NCBI GenBank assembly: GCA_003020925.1
Contig: PXRT01000002.1
Location: 59,178 to 123,177, forward strand
DNA: 64,000 nt
Reading direction: 5' to 3'
Origin: Halobacteriales archaeon QS_6_64_34
GTDB lineage: Archaea; Halobacteriota; Halobacteria; Halobacteriales; Haloarculaceae
Below, piece after piece: positions 25,135 through 35,032 of this stretch (the first letter of the stretch is position 1; each line of letters starts with the position of its first letter). Made by a program: the position numbers and the translations under genes. The notes beneath the pieces were generated by a model, which saw only the letters and a list, made by a program, of their open reading frames with translations, searched no databases and was not told the origin of the DNA.

Positions 25135-26691
25135 ATGACTACTGAGGATAGCCCCACTGCCGTACGCATGGAGGGAATCACGAAACGGTTCGGCGATGTC
25201 GTCGCGAACGACGACGTCGATTTCTCGCTGGAGAAGGGGTCGATTCACGCCCTCCTCGGTGAGAACGGGTCCGGGAAGACGACGCTGATGAGCGTCCTCT
25301 ACGGGCTCTACGAGAAAAACGCCGGGACGATACACGTCGACGGCGAGCCCAGAGCGTTCGGTTCGCCGAGGGATGCGATGGACGCGGGCATCGGCATGAT
25401 TCACCAGCATTTCCAGCTCGTGGAGACGATGACCGTGCTCCAGAACGTCGTTCTGGGCCACGAACCGACCGATAACGGGCTCGTCGATATGTCGGCCGCG
25501 CGAAACGACATCGAAGACATCTGTTCGCGCTACCAGTTCGGTGTCGACCAGTTTCTCGACACGAAAGTGCAGGAGCTCGACCTCGGCGCCCGCCAGCGCG
25601 TCGAGATAGTAAAGAGCCTCTATCGGGGCGCTGATATACTCATCCTCGACGAACCGACCGCGGTGCTCACGCCACAGGAGATAGCGGAACTCCTCGACGT
25701 GATGGCGGAGCTCGCAAACGCCGGCCACTCGCTGATATTCATCACGCACAAGCTGGGGGAGGCCCTCGACGCAGCCGACGAGATAACGGTGCTACGAGAC
25801 GGCGAGGCCATCGGGACGGTCGACTCGGGCGAGACATCCGAGTCGGAACTCGCGCGGATGATGGTCGGTCGAGAGGTGCAGTTCGACCGTCCGCCCCGGG
25901 ACGCCCCGAGGGGCGACCCCGTGCTCGACGCCGAACAGCTCCACGTACGGGGCAGCCGCGGTCTCGAACAGGTCAGCGGCGTCGACGTCACCGTCCGGGA
26001 AGGGGAGATTCTGGGAATCGCCGGCGTCCAGGGGAACGGCCAGACGGAACTGGTCGAAGCGCTGACCGGGCTTCGGGACATCGACGCCGGCTCCGTGCAG
26101 TTCAGCGGCGAGGACATCACCGACACGAACCGCCGCCAGCGTATCGACGCCGGCATCGCCTACATTCCGGAGAACCGGACGACGGAGGGGCTCGTACAGG
26201 AGTACACCCTCGTTCGCAACGCGCTGCTGGGGAACCAGACAGTCGAGCCGTTCGTCGACAACGGGATGATAGACTGGGCGGCCGTTCAGCGTCACGCCGA
26301 GGAGATAATCCGGGAGTACGACGTGCAGCCGCCAAACGAGGACGCCGAGGCGAAGTCACTGTCCGGCGGGAACCAGCAGAAGTTCATCGTCGGCCGGGAA
26401 ATCGAGCACGCCCCCGACGTGATGATAGCGTCTCACCCGACGCGAGGGGTCGACATCGGCTCCATCGAGTTCATCCACGACCGGTTGCTGGAACTGCGTG
26501 AGGCGGGGATGGGAATCGTCGTCGTCTCCTCGAAACTCGACGAGATACAGAAGCTCGCCGACCGTATCGCGGTGATGTACGAGGGCGAGTTCATGGCGAC
26601 GGTCGAGCCGACGGAGACGACCGAGGAGGAACTCGGGATGTTGATGACCGGCCACGGCCCCGACGACGCCTCAGGTGGTGTGAAGTCATGA
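25135..26691 (+). CDS. ABC transporter ATPase, sugar/nucleoside (RbsA-like) type with two nucleotide-binding domains
   Basis: 518 residues from ATG 25135 (MTTEDSPTAVRMEGITKRFG). First domain: Walker A GENGSGKTT, signature replaced by LDLGARQRVEIVKSL, Walker B ILILDEPTAVLTPQE. Second domain: degenerate Walker A GVQGNGQTELVEAL, signature SLSGGNQQKFIVGRE, and a Walker B region VMIASHPTRGVDIGS in which the usual Asp/Glu pair is changed (SHPT), as is common in this subfamily. It powers the two permeases that follow; its stop overlaps the next start by 4 bases (ATGA). Confidence 0.94.
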   Translation: MTTEDSPTAVRMEGITKRFGDVVANDDVDFSLEKGSIHALLGENGSGKTTLMSVLYGLYEKNAGTIHVDGEPRAFGSPRDAMDAGIGMIHQHFQLVETMTVLQNVVLGHEPTDNGLVDMSAARNDIEDICSRYQFGVDQFLDTKVQELDLGARQRVEIVKSLYRGADILILDEPTAVLTPQEIAELLDVMAELANAGHSLIFITHKLGEALDAADEITVLRDGEAIGTVDSGETSESELARMMVGREVQFDRPPRDAPRGDPVLDAEQLHVRGSRGLEQVSGVDVTVREGEILGIAGVQGNGQTELVEALTGLRDIDAGSVQFSGEDITDTNRRQRIDAGIAYIPENRTTEGLVQEYTLVRNALLGNQTVEPFVDNGMIDWAAVQRHAEEIIREYDVQPPNEDAEAKSLSGGNQQKFIVGREIEHAPDVMIASHPTRGVDIGSIEFIHDRLLELREAGMGIVVVSSKLDEIQKLADRIAVMYEGEFMATVEPTETTEEELGMLMTGHGPDDASGGVKS

Positions 26692-27818
26692 GCCGCTCGT
26701 CGAAGCGCCTGTACGACGTGGTCGACAGCGCGGCCGGACATATGCTGCGTGCGTCGGTCATCGAGCGGCTGGCGATTGCGACGGCATCGATAGCGCTGGC
26801 CCTGCTCATCGGCGTCGGTATCGTCGCAGCAGCCGGCTACGACCCGGTGGCGTTTCTCACCAGCCTAGTAGAGGGGGCGATAGGCGGACAGTCCGCTATC
26901 GCTCGGACACTGCGGTTCTCGACGCTGTTCATCCTGACCGGCGTCGCAGTCGCGGTGGCGTTCAGAGCCGGCGTGTTCAACATCGGCGTCCAGGGTCAGT
27001 TCGTCGTCGGCGGCTTCGCGACCATTATGTCGATTATCCGGACGGCGCCGCTGCTACCCGAAGGGGTCGTCGGCGGTGTCGGACTACTCCTGGTCGGATT
27101 CGCTGCGGGGGCATGCGCCGGCGGCGTGTACGGCGCATTCCCCGGCGCGCTGAAGGCCTACGCCGACGCGAACGTGATTATCACCACGATCATGCTGAAC
27201 TTCATCGCGACCGGCGTCGTCGGGTGGCTGGTCCAGAACCCGTTCCGCGGTGAGGGGAACACGGCGCCGAACACGGAGCGGATACCGGAGTACGTCTCAC
27301 TGCCCAGGATTGTGTTCGACAGCCCCGGGTTCTCGATTGTCGGGCTGGGCATCGCGCTCGCGACTGTCGCGGTCATTTTCGTCGTGATGGAACGCAGCCG
27401 GTTCGGGTACGATATGGTGACGAGCGGTCACCAGCAGTCGGCAGCGACGTACTCGGGCGTCGGCGCCAAGCGGACGATTGTCCTGACGATGACTCTCTCG
27501 GGGATGGTGGCCGGTGTCGCTGGCGCGGTGTTTGCCATCATGATTCAGGGATACTACACCGACCCGAGCGGAATCGGAACGTACGGGTTCGACGCGATTG
27601 CCGTGAGCCTGCTCGCCGCGAACAACCCGCTCGGCATCGTTCCGGCCGGATTGCTGTTTGGCGGCCTCGATTCCGCCGGCTCCCACATCGGCATCTACAC
27701 CGACGTTCCCGTCCAGCTCATCGACGGCGTCATCGGGCTCGTCATCCTGTTCGTCTCCGTTCCGGAGCTGTTCCGCATGGCTGCACAGCGGACCGGTCTG
27801 GGAGGTGAGAGCCGATGA
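26688..27818 (+). CDS. ABC transporter permease, nucleoside type (first subunit)
   Basis: 376 residues with about ten membrane helices. GVFNIGVQGQFVVGGFATIM and ADANVIITTIMLNFIATGVV GWL are diagnostic of the BMP/nucleoside permeases (BPD_transp_2). It overlaps the ATPase gene by 4 bases and the second permease by 4 bases (ATGA), implying translational coupling. The N-terminal 40 residues are cytoplasmic. Confidence 0.93.
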   Translation: MSRSSKRLYDVVDSAAGHMLRASVIERLAIATASIALALLIGVGIVAAAGYDPVAFLTSLVEGAIGGQSAIARTLRFSTLFILTGVAVAVAFRAGVFNIGVQGQFVVGGFATIMSIIRTAPLLPEGVVGGVGLLLVGFAAGACAGGVYGAFPGALKAYADANVIITTIMLNFIATGVVGWLVQNPFRGEGNTAPNTERIPEYVSLPRIVFDSPGFSIVGLGIALATVAVIFVVMERSRFGYDMVTSGHQQSAATYSGVGAKRTIVLTMTLSGMVAGVAGAVFAIMIQGYYTDPSGIGTYGFDAIAVSLLAANNPLGIVPAGLLFGGLDSAGSHIGIYTDVPVQLIDGVIGLVILFVSVPELFRMAAQRTGLGGESR

Positions 27819-28864
27819 GCGTCACCGACTACACCGATAGAAACGAACTCCGAATCGCCGGCGTCGTTGCTATCCTCGCCGCCGTGGTCGTGGCGGCGAT
27901 GGTGATGGATTTGCAGGTGCTGGAAATCATCACGGCAGGGTTCATAGAGCGGTCCCTCCAGGCTGCGACCCCCATCGCACTGACGGCAATCGGTGGGCTG
28001 TACGCCGAGAAGAGCGGCGTCTTCAACATCGGGGTCGAAGGGTTCATGATATTCGGGGCGGCGACTGCGGCGACGATGATGTGGGTTATCAGTGGTGGGT
28101 CACCGGGCCAGGGCGACGTCTGGCTCGCCATCCTCGCGTCGGCACTCGTCAGTCTGGTGTTTGCGACTATCTTCGCCGTCTTGTTGATTAGATACGAGGC
28201 GGACCAGATAGTGGCGGGGCTGGCGCTCTGGTTCATCGGTCTCGGATTCGGGCCGTTCATGGCGATACTGGTCTGGGACAGCCGAAACAGCCCGAGCCTC
28301 GAAAGTGTAAATGACCTGACTGTCCCGGTGCTCTCGGACGTTCCGGTAGTTGGGCAGATATTCTTCGACACGTCACCGCTGGTGCTGTTCACCGCTGTCC
28401 TGGCCGTCGCCGCGTGGAAGTTCCTCAACGACACGAGATACGGGTACTGGATTCAGGCGGCCGGTGAGAACCCGGAAGCGCTCGACACTGCCGGCATCAG
28501 CGTCACACGCGTCCGATACGCTGCCGTCATTTTTTCCGGTGTCATGGCCGGCCTGGGCGGAGCGGTGTTGCTCGCACAGGCGGGGTCGTTCACCGGGACC
28601 GGCGACACGATGGTCAGCGGTCGCGGATGGATCGGCATCGTGGCCTACCTGTTCGGGAACTACAACCCGCTCGGCGCGGCCGTCGCGGCGCTCGTGTTCG
28701 GCGGGCTGGACATGCTACAGATTCAGCTACAGACGGCTGGCATCAGCGTGCCCAACAGGCTCGTCAACCTGTTCCCGTACGCCGGCGTGATAGTCGTCCT
28801 CACCGTCTGGGGCACCACCCGGACGCCATCTGCCGTCGGTGAGTCTTACGAAAGTGAGGAGTGA
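27815..28864 (+). CDS. ABC transporter permease, nucleoside type (second subunit)
   Basis: 349 residues, multi-spanning. TAIGGLYAEKSGVFNIGVEG FMIFGA, ADQIVAGLALWFIGLGFG and SGRGWIGIVAYLFGNYNPLG are family signatures. Last in the operon; its stop lies 60 bases before the convergent end of pstB, so a shared bidirectional terminator region at 28865-28923 is likely. No nucleoside phosphorylase or deaminase gene is adjacent, so the substrate (purine, pyrimidine, other) stays open. Confidence 0.93.
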   Translation: MSVTDYTDRNELRIAGVVAILAAVVVAAMVMDLQVLEIITAGFIERSLQAATPIALTAIGGLYAEKSGVFNIGVEGFMIFGAATAATMMWVISGGSPGQGDVWLAILASALVSLVFATIFAVLLIRYEADQIVAGLALWFIGLGFGPFMAILVWDSRNSPSLESVNDLTVPVLSDVPVVGQIFFDTSPLVLFTAVLAVAAWKFLNDTRYGYWIQAAGENPEALDTAGISVTRVRYAAVIFSGVMAGLGGAVLLAQAGSFTGTGDTMVSGRGWIGIVAYLFGNYNPLGAAVAALVFGGLDMLQIQLQTAGISVPNRLVNLFPYAGVIVVLTVWGTTRTPSAVGESYESEE

Positions 28865-28923
28865 GCACGCGGTATTCGGTCGTGGTGTCCATCTTTCACC
28901 GACCGCAACACCGACACCCGGCC

Positions 28924-29796
28924 TTACCCGAACTTCCCGGTGATGTAGTCCTCGACGCGCTGGCTCTCTGGGTTCTCGAAGATTTTGTCGGTGTCGTCGA
29001 ACTCCACGAGTTCGCCGCCGGTGAGGAAGACGGCCGTTTTATCGGAGATGCGGGCGGCCTGTTGCATGTTGTGGGTGACGATGACGACGGTGTACTCCTC
29101 GGCGAGTTCCTCGATGAGGTCCTCGATTTTCGAGGTCGCAATGGGGTCCAGTGCCGAGGCGGGCTCGTCCATCAGGATGACCTCCGGGTCGACGGCGATG
29201 GCGCGGGCGATACAGAGGCGCTGTTGCTGGCCACCGGAGAGGTTCAGCGCGCTCTTATCAAGCTGGTCTTTGACCTCGTCCCAGAGGGCGGCCTTCTTCA
29301 GTGACTCCTCGATGACCGCGTCCATGTTCTCGGTCTTGTCCTGGGTTCGCAGCCCGTAGGCGACGTTGTCGTAGATGCTCTTTGGGAAGGGGTTGGGGTG
29401 CTGGAACACCATGCCGATGCGCCGGCGGAGGGCGACGGGGTCGACGTCCTCGTCGTACACGTTCTTGCCGTTGAAGGTGAGTTCCCCGTCGACGCGGCAG
29501 ATGTCGATGAGGTCGTTCATACGGTTGATACACCGGAGGAAGGTCGATTTCCCACAGCCCGAGGGGCCAATCATCGCGGTGACCTGGTTCTCGGGAATCG
29601 CCAGGTCGATGTTCTGCAGGGCCTGGGTCTCGCCGTAGAACACGTCGAGGTCGCGGGATTCGACGATTGTATCGGCCGCCATGACCGTCCCACGGTCGTC
29701 GTTCTCGCTCAGACCGCCCTTCCCCGGGTCGGATGTGACCAGCGAATCTGTGTCGTCGTCAGCCTCGGTCTCTGTCGCCATGTCCTCTGTTGTCAT
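28924..29796 (-). CDS. pstB: Phosphate ABC transporter ATP-binding protein
   Basis: 290 residues from ATG 29796. A 35-residue acidic N-terminal extension precedes the ATPase core: Walker [10 protein letters not shown], the PstB-specific [11 protein letters not shown], signature [14 protein letters not shown], Walker [14 protein letters not shown] and switch His in [15 protein letters not shown]. It energises phosphate import by PstC/PstA. Start and pstA stop overlap by one base (TAATG). Last gene of pstSCAB. Confidence 0.97.
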   Translation of the reverse strand: MTTEDMATETEADDDTDSLVTSDPGKGGLSENDDRGTVMAADTIVESRDLDVFYGETQALQNIDLAIPENQVTAMIGPSGCGKSTFLRCINRMNDLIDICRVDGELTFNGKNVYDEDVDPVALRRRIGMVFQHPNPFPKSIYDNVAYGLRTQDKTENMDAVIEESLKKAALWDEVKDQLDKSALNLSGGQQQRLCIARAIAVDPEVILMDEPASALDPIATSKIEDLIEELAEEYTVVIVTHNMQQAARISDKTAVFLTGGELVEFDDTDKIFENPESQRVEDYITGKFG

Positions 29797-31433
29797 TAGT
29801 ATGTCTCCTGTTGGTATTTGTTCCGGACGAGAATCGCGACGCTGTTCATCGACAGCAGGACGATGAGCAGCGTGACGACACCGGCCGCCACGACGCCGTA
29901 GCGGAACTCTTCGGACGGGAGAAACGCCCACGTGTATATCTGCAGCGGCATCGCGGTGAGCGTGTCAAACAGCCCCGACGGCGGGTTGTACTTCGTCGCC
30001 ACAGCGCCAATCATGATGAGCGGTGCCGTCTCGCCGATGGCCCGGCCCAGCGCCAGGATAGTCCCCGTCAGGATACCCGGCAGCGACCGGGGGAGGACGA
30101 CGTTCCGGATGGTCTGCCACCGGGTCGCCCCCATACCGTAGGACGCCTGCCGAAGCGAGTCCGGCACCGAGCGGACCGCCTCCTGGGCGGAGATGACGAC
30201 GATGGGCAGGATGAGCAAGGAGAGTGTCATCGCCGCCGTCAGCACCGTCCCCGCCCCGATGCCGGCGTAGACGACCGGCCCGAACTGGATGTTGATGTTG
30301 ACGAAGATACCCAGTCCGAGCAGGCCGTAGACGACCGACGGGACCCCCGCCAGATTCGAGATGTTGACGTTGATGAGCCGGGTGACGGTCCCGAGGAGGC
30401 CACTCGATGGCGCGTACTCCTCGAGGTAGACCGCCGTGCCGACGCCGAAGACGAACGTGAAGATACTGACGAGGATGATGAGGAAGACGGAGCCGATAAC
30501 GGCCGGGTAGAGCCCGGCGTCGGCCGGCAGCGACGACGTCGGACTCGTCAGGAACTGCCAGTCCAGCCACGGTGACGGCTGGGTGGCCCCGATTGCGCCC
30601 ACGACGAACTCGCCGACGAGAAAGCCGCCGATGGCGATGGCCGGTAGCGCGAAGGCGGCCCGTCGGGCCGGCTGTCTCGCGGTGTTCGTGACGGCGAAGC
30701 CAACCGGCAGCCCCAGCATAACGAGCACGGCGAACCAGACCGAGCGGGCCACGATGGGGACGGTATCGACGACCGGAACGCCGACGATAGCAAGCACCAA
30801 AAGCCCGACGGCGACGCCGAGGGCGACGCGGCGGGAGGCGTCGAACCGGTCGGCCGCCAGAAACGCCGCCAGTCCCGCACCGGGCACGACCAGCGAGAGG
30901 AAGTAGACGCCGGGGGCGCCCAGCAGGGCCGCTACCGTGCTGATGGCCCCCAGCCCGAGCGTCCCCACAATCGGGCCGACGACGAGGGTTCCGAGCATGG
31001 CCAGGCCGACCCAGGTCGCCTCGCGTTCGTACTGCCCGTAGAGGAAGAGACCGATGACCGGGGCGACCACCGTGAGGAAGTAGGTGACCCACACGCCCGG
31101 GCCGGCGATGACGATGAGGACGATTATCGCCGCAAAGGAAAGCGTCCCCCCGGCGAGCGTGAATCCGACGAGTTCTATGGCCCCGGCGGTCACCTCGGGC
31201 TTGTCCCGTGCGTACGCGAGGAAGCCAAGCAAGGGTGCAAGCAGCGTCACGGTGTAGGTGAGATACCACGCCGTTCCCGCCGACTCCAGTCCCAGGGCGT
31301 CCCAGAAGACGTAGGCGAGCAACACGCCGAGTGCGAGGATACCGACCAGCGACGCGCCGAAGGTGAGATATTTGAAGACGATGCCTCGCAACCGACTGAC
31401 CTCGCCGAAACCGCTCTCCGATCGTGTTGCCAT
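29796..31433 (-). CDS. pstA: Phosphate ABC transporter permease PstA with an extra N-terminal membrane domain
   Basis: 545 residues, against about 300 for standard PstA. The C-terminal ~270 residues are the permease proper: [40 protein letters not shown] and [40 protein letters not shown]. The first ~270 residues form about eight further hydrophobic helices of unknown role; such long forms are known among haloarchaea. It overlaps pstC by one base (TAATG) and pstB likewise. Confidence 0.95.
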   Translation of the reverse strand: MATRSESGFGEVSRLRGIVFKYLTFGASLVGILALGVLLAYVFWDALGLESAGTAWYLTYTVTLLAPLLGFLAYARDKPEVTAGAIELVGFTLAGGTLSFAAIIVLIVIAGPGVWVTYFLTVVAPVIGLFLYGQYEREATWVGLAMLGTLVVGPIVGTLGLGAISTVAALLGAPGVYFLSLVVPGAGLAAFLAADRFDASRRVALGVAVGLLVLAIVGVPVVDTVPIVARSVWFAVLVMLGLPVGFAVTNTARQPARRAAFALPAIAIGGFLVGEFVVGAIGATQPSPWLDWQFLTSPTSSLPADAGLYPAVIGSVFLIILVSIFTFVFGVGTAVYLEEYAPSSGLLGTVTRLINVNISNLAGVPSVVYGLLGLGIFVNINIQFGPVVYAGIGAGTVLTAAMTLSLLILPIVVISAQEAVRSVPDSLRQASYGMGATRWQTIRNVVLPRSLPGILTGTILALGRAIGETAPLIMIGAVATKYNPPSGLFDTLTAMPLQIYTWAFLPSEEFRYGVVAAGVVTLLIVLLSMNSVAILVRNKYQQETY

Positions 31434-32452
31434 TATTCGTACTCCTCCCGGTAGCGGTTAGCTATCGCGTCGCTGATGACGTTCATCGCCAGCGTGATGA
31501 CAAAGAGCGTGAGCCCGATAGCGAACAGGGACTGGTACGCCAGCGACCCCCCGGAGAGGTCGCTCACTGCGATGTTAATCATCGCGACGGTCATCGTCGC
31601 CGCGCTATCGCTGTAGAGGGCGAGCAGGTCGCCGGGGGCGACGTAAGGAAGCAGGCCGAACGCGCTCTGTGTCGGCGGGATATCGGGCGGGCGCGAGCCA
31701 GCGGCGAGCACGACGGCCATCGTCTCGCCGATTGCTCGCGAGATTGCGAGGATAAACGAGGAGGCGATACCGGAGATGGCGGCGGGAACGACGATGCGCA
31801 GCGAGACGTTGAACTTCGTCGCCCCGAGCCCGTAGCCGGCCTGCCGGAGCGAGTCCGGCACGGAACTCATCGCGTCCTCGCTTATCGAGGAGACCATCGG
31901 GATAATCATGATGCCGACGACGATAGAGGCCGAGAGCCCGTTGAAGAGGCCGAGTGTGGGGAACTGGGTCCCAAGTGCCCCGTTGACGCCGCCGATGACG
32001 ACGTTGAGCGCGGGGGTGATGTAGACGAGCGCGAAGTAGCCATAGACGACCGTCGGGACACCGGCGAGTACTTCAAGCATCGGTTTCAGGACCGAGCGGG
32101 TGCGCTGGGAGGCGTACTCGCTCAGGTAGATAGCGGTCAACAGTCCGATGGGCAAGGCGACGAGCGCGGCCCCGAACGTGACGAGCAGCGTCCCGAGGAG
32201 CAGCGGAAAGATACCGAAGGAGACGGGTTCGAGATTGGGGCTGAATCGGGTGCTGGTGAAGAACTCACCGAACGTGACCGCCGGTGACGCGAAGAACTCG
32301 GCGGCGTCAACGAACAGCACGCCGATAATGCCGACGGTGGTCAGGACTGAGAGGACAGCACACCCGGCCAGAGCGTATTTGTACGTCGACTCCCGCACCG
32401 TCTGTAGCCCCCGATCTCGCGTGAGGTCGGGAGTCCGTCCCTCGTTGCTCAT
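31433..32452 (-). CDS. pstC: Phosphate ABC transporter permease PstC
   Basis: 339 residues, six main helices. LPIGLLTAIYLSEYASQRTR, LEVLAGVPTVVYGYFALVYI and GATKFNVSLRIVVPAAISGI ASSFILAISRAIGETMAVVL are PstC signatures. Forms the phosphate channel with PstA. The 88-base gap from pstS contains no obvious gene and may hold an mRNA processing site or weak terminator that lets pstS be made in excess. Confidence 0.97.
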   Translation of the reverse strand: MSNEGRTPDLTRDRGLQTVRESTYKYALAGCAVLSVLTTVGIIGVLFVDAAEFFASPAVTFGEFFTSTRFSPNLEPVSFGIFPLLLGTLLVTFGAALVALPIGLLTAIYLSEYASQRTRSVLKPMLEVLAGVPTVVYGYFALVYITPALNVVIGGVNGALGTQFPTLGLFNGLSASIVVGIMIIPMVSSISEDAMSSVPDSLRQAGYGLGATKFNVSLRIVVPAAISGIASSFILAISRAIGETMAVVLAAGSRPPDIPPTQSAFGLLPYVAPGDLLALYSDSAATMTVAMINIAVSDLSGGSLAYQSLFAIGLTLFVITLAMNVISDAIANRYREEYE

Positions 32453-32540
32453 CGTGGTTGTGAGTCCATTTGCTGTATCTCGGGAAAAAGCACCCGGAAT
32501 GTCTCTGTAGCGCTATTGTGTCTCACCATCCAGCTACGTA

Positions 32541-33530
32541 CTACGCGTTCGAGATGGCCTCGTTGAGTGCGTCGAGTTCGCTCTGCATCCCCTCTTCGGT
32601 CTTGGGGACGTAGCCGACCTGGTCGGCGATGAGGGAGTCGTTGGCGCTCTGGCGGACGAAGTAGCGGGCGAACTCGGCGATGTGGTCCTGGCTGAGAGAG
32701 CTGACTTTCGGATAGGTAAACAGCGGGCGCGCGAGGGGGTAGTCGCCGCTCTTTGCGTTTTCGAGCGTCGGCTCGACGTAGCTGTCGCCGTCCTCGGCCT
32801 GGAGGGTGACTGCGGTCACCGCATCCTGGTTGTCCTGGTAGTACGAGAAGCCGAAGTAGCCGATTGCGTAGCGGCCCTGCTGGACGCCCTGCAGGATAGT
32901 GTTGTCCTGCTCGGTGGGCGAGTAGTCGCTCGTGTGGTTGGCGTCCTCACCGAGGACGGCCTCGCGGAAGTAGTCGAAGGTCCCGGAGGTGTCGGCCGCG
33001 CCAAAGCGGTTAATCGCCTCGTCGGGCCAGTCGCCGTTGACGTCCTGCCACGTCGTCGCCCCGTCCGCGCGCCATATCTGTCGGACCTGGTCGATACTCA
33101 TGTCAGTGACACCGGGGTACTCGCTGGCGAAGTCGTTGTTGACGATGACCGTGAGCGCGTCCGTCGCGACGTTAATCTCGTGGTATTCGATGTCGTTGCT
33201 GGAACACTGCTCTTCCTCGTCGCTGGATATCTCACGTGAGGCGTTGTTGAAATCGGAGTTGCCCTCACAGAACAGGTTGCTGAAGCCGCCACCGGAGCCG
33301 TCCCGGCTCAGGTTGAACTCGACACCGGGGTTTTGCGAACGGAACTGCTCGGTGACCGCCTGTGCGACCGGGTACACCGTGCTGCTCCCGCTGATTCGAA
33401 TACTCCCGGACAGGCCGTTATCAGTGCCCGAGCCGGGGCCCTCGGTACAGCCCGCGAGCGCGAGCGCACCGACGGCACCGGCGCTTGTCAGGAAGCTTCG
33501 GCGCGAGACGGAACGGTTCGGTGAGTCAGT
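32541..33530 (-). CDS. pstS: Phosphate ABC transporter substrate-binding lipoprotein PstS
   Basis: 329 residues from ATG 33530. SVSRRSFLTSAGAVGALALA GC gives a Tat motif and lipobox. Phosphate-site loops follow: GSSTVYPVAQAVTEQF, SRDGSGGGFSNLFCEGNSDF, and DTSGTFDYF. Anchored outside the membrane, it delivers phosphate to PstCA. An in-frame codon 6 residues upstream is possible but breaks the usual short n-region. First gene of the phosphate operon. Confidence 0.96.
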   Translation of the reverse strand, partial: TDSPNRSVSRRSFLTSAGAVGALALAGCTEGPGSGTDNGLSGSIRISGSSTVYPVAQAVTEQFRSQNPGVEFNLSRDGSGGGFSNLFCEGNSDFNNASREISSDEEEQCSSNDIEYHEINVATDALTVIVNNDFASEYPGVTDMSIDQVRQIWRADGATTWQDVNGDWPDEAINRFGAADTSGTFDYFREAVLGEDANHTSDYSPTEQDNTILQGVQQGRYAIGYFGFSYYQDNQDAVTAVTLQAEDGDSYVEPTLENAKSGDYPLARPLFTYPKVSSLSQDHIAEFARYFVRQSANDSLIADQVGYVPKTEEGMQSELDALNEAISNA

Positions 33531-33861
33531 CATCAACCGAACGCACACGAGAAATAAATAAATACTCTACTATGAGTGTCCAATATACCTATGTTGTCTA
33601 TATAGACGGCCCTTGAGAAGACTACACATAGACATCACTATGAATTATGGATGTTGTGCCAAAAAGTGTTTTCAGCGCCTGAGCACACAAATTTCCCCAT
33701 CCCTCTCGATTCGTCTTCCCGGAATCGCTGTGTAGCAAGTATTGTGCATAAACCAATCGCAGAGCAGCTCAGATTCCCGACTCGGGAGTCTCTACCTGTA
33801 ACCGCGTCTAGATATATAGATAGGGGTGGATTTATACGGGGTGGGTGTCATACGGACGTAT
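33531..33861. promoter_or_regulatory. Divergent pstS/phoU control region
   Basis: The 331-base spacer has two divergent promoters. Toward pstS there is TATTTATTTATTT at about 33551-33563 (minus strand), about 25 bases from the start codon, and further up a perfect 12-base palindrome GTCTATATAGAC at 33596-33607. Toward phoU there is TCTAGATATATAGAT at about 33808-33822 and ATTTATAC at 33829-33836, the latter about 27 bases before the ATG at 33862. The related GTCTA/TATAGA elements at both ends may be sites for a shared regulator, plausibly the AbrB-domain PhoU protein; this is inference. Confidence 0.5.
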
Positions 33862-34860
33862 ATGGAGACTCGCAAGGTGCAGGTGACGGGCGGTTCGACG
33901 TACACCGTGTCGCTTCCGAAAGACTGGGCGACAGCGAACGACGTAAGCGCTGGCAGCGTCGTCGAGTTCCACGCCGAACAGGACCTCCTGTTGCTCGCCC
34001 CCAAGACGAACAAAGACCGCGTCGAGGGGACCCTCGACATCGACGGACTGGACAACCCCCACGAACTCACGCGTGCGATGATGACGATGTACGTCAGCGG
34101 CTTCGACGTCATCCAGCTGGAGGCCACCCGCATCACGGCCGCACAACGCCGCATCATCCGGGACGCCACTCAGGGTCTGGTCGGGCTCGAAGTAATCGAG
34201 GAGACCGCCGACCGCATCGTCCTGCAGGACTTGCTCGACTCCTCGGAGCTGTCGATTCACAACGCCATCACGCGCATGCGCCTCGTCTCCCTGACGATGC
34301 TTTCCGACGCCGTCGAGGCGCTCATCGAGGACGACGACGACCTCGCCGAAAACGTGATGCAACGCGACGACGACGTCGACCGCCTCTGGTATATGGTGTC
34401 GCGGGTGTTCCGAACCGTCCTCCGGAACCCGACGGCCGCCAACGAAATCGGCTTTCCCCGCGAGACCGTCTTCGACTACCAGTCAAGCGCCCGCCAGCTC
34501 GAGCGCATCGCCGACCACGCCACCAAAATCGCGGGTCTCTCGCTGGAAATCGGCGAGATAAGCGGCGACACCGCCGACCTGCTCCGCGAACTCGAATCGG
34601 AAGCCACAGCCGTCCCCGAGATGGCGATGGACGCGCTGTTGACCGACGACAACGAAGACGCCGTCGAGCGGGCCAACGACGCACAGAGCCGCATTCCGGC
34701 CGTCGACGAGACCGCCCGCGACATCGACAGCAAGGTCCGCAAGGCCGACCCCGAGAGCGCACAGATTCTCGGTCGCGTGGTCGACTCGCTCTCACGGACC
34801 GCCGACTACGGCGGCAACATCGCCGAGAGCGCCCTCCAGAAAGCAGCGCCGCGCCCGTAA
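33862..34860 (+). CDS. phoU: PhoU-domain phosphate regulator with N-terminal AbrB/SpoVT domain
   Basis: 332 residues from ATG 33862. Residues 1-45 (METRKVQVTGGSTYTVSLPK DWA, then SAGSVVEFHAEQDLLLLAPK) form a swapped-hairpin AbrB-like DNA-binding domain. From about residue 110 two PhoU three-helix bundles follow, with E/D-x-x-D metal positions such as LAENVMQRDDDVDRLWYMVS and QLERIADHATKIAGL. The fusion suggests it senses the Pst system and also binds DNA. It is divergent from pstSCAB and separated from it only by the control region. Confidence 0.92.
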   Translation: METRKVQVTGGSTYTVSLPKDWATANDVSAGSVVEFHAEQDLLLLAPKTNKDRVEGTLDIDGLDNPHELTRAMMTMYVSGFDVIQLEATRITAAQRRIIRDATQGLVGLEVIEETADRIVLQDLLDSSELSIHNAITRMRLVSLTMLSDAVEALIEDDDDLAENVMQRDDDVDRLWYMVSRVFRTVLRNPTAANEIGFPRETVFDYQSSARQLERIADHATKIAGLSLEIGEISGDTADLLRELESEATAVPEMAMDALLTDDNEDAVERANDAQSRIPAVDETARDIDSKVRKADPESAQILGRVVDSLSRTADYGGNIAESALQKAAPRP

Positions 34861-34931
34861 CCCGCCACAGCGAGTATCCATCCCACATATCTCCCGGCCA
34901 CACGGCCGCCGCTACGGGGGATGTCTGATAC

Positions 34932-35008
34932 GGTCGGTTGTAACGATTTACCGGTGATTTGCCGAGGCGGGACCGGCAAATCACGGAAATGGCTTCCAAC
35001 CGACCGTA
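34932..35008. repeat. Long inverted repeat between phoU and rps8e
   Basis: ATACGGTCGGTTG (34930-34942) and CAACCGACCGTAT (34997-35009) are perfect inverted arms, and between them CGGTGATTTGCC (34952-34963) pairs with GGCAAATCAC (34974-34983) around GAGGCGGGACC. The stem-loop follows phoU and faces the end of rps8e, so it may end transcription from both sides, or may be a small palindromic insertion. Confidence 0.55.
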
Positions 35009-35032
35009 TGAAAACCGGGGAGAGACCGGAGA

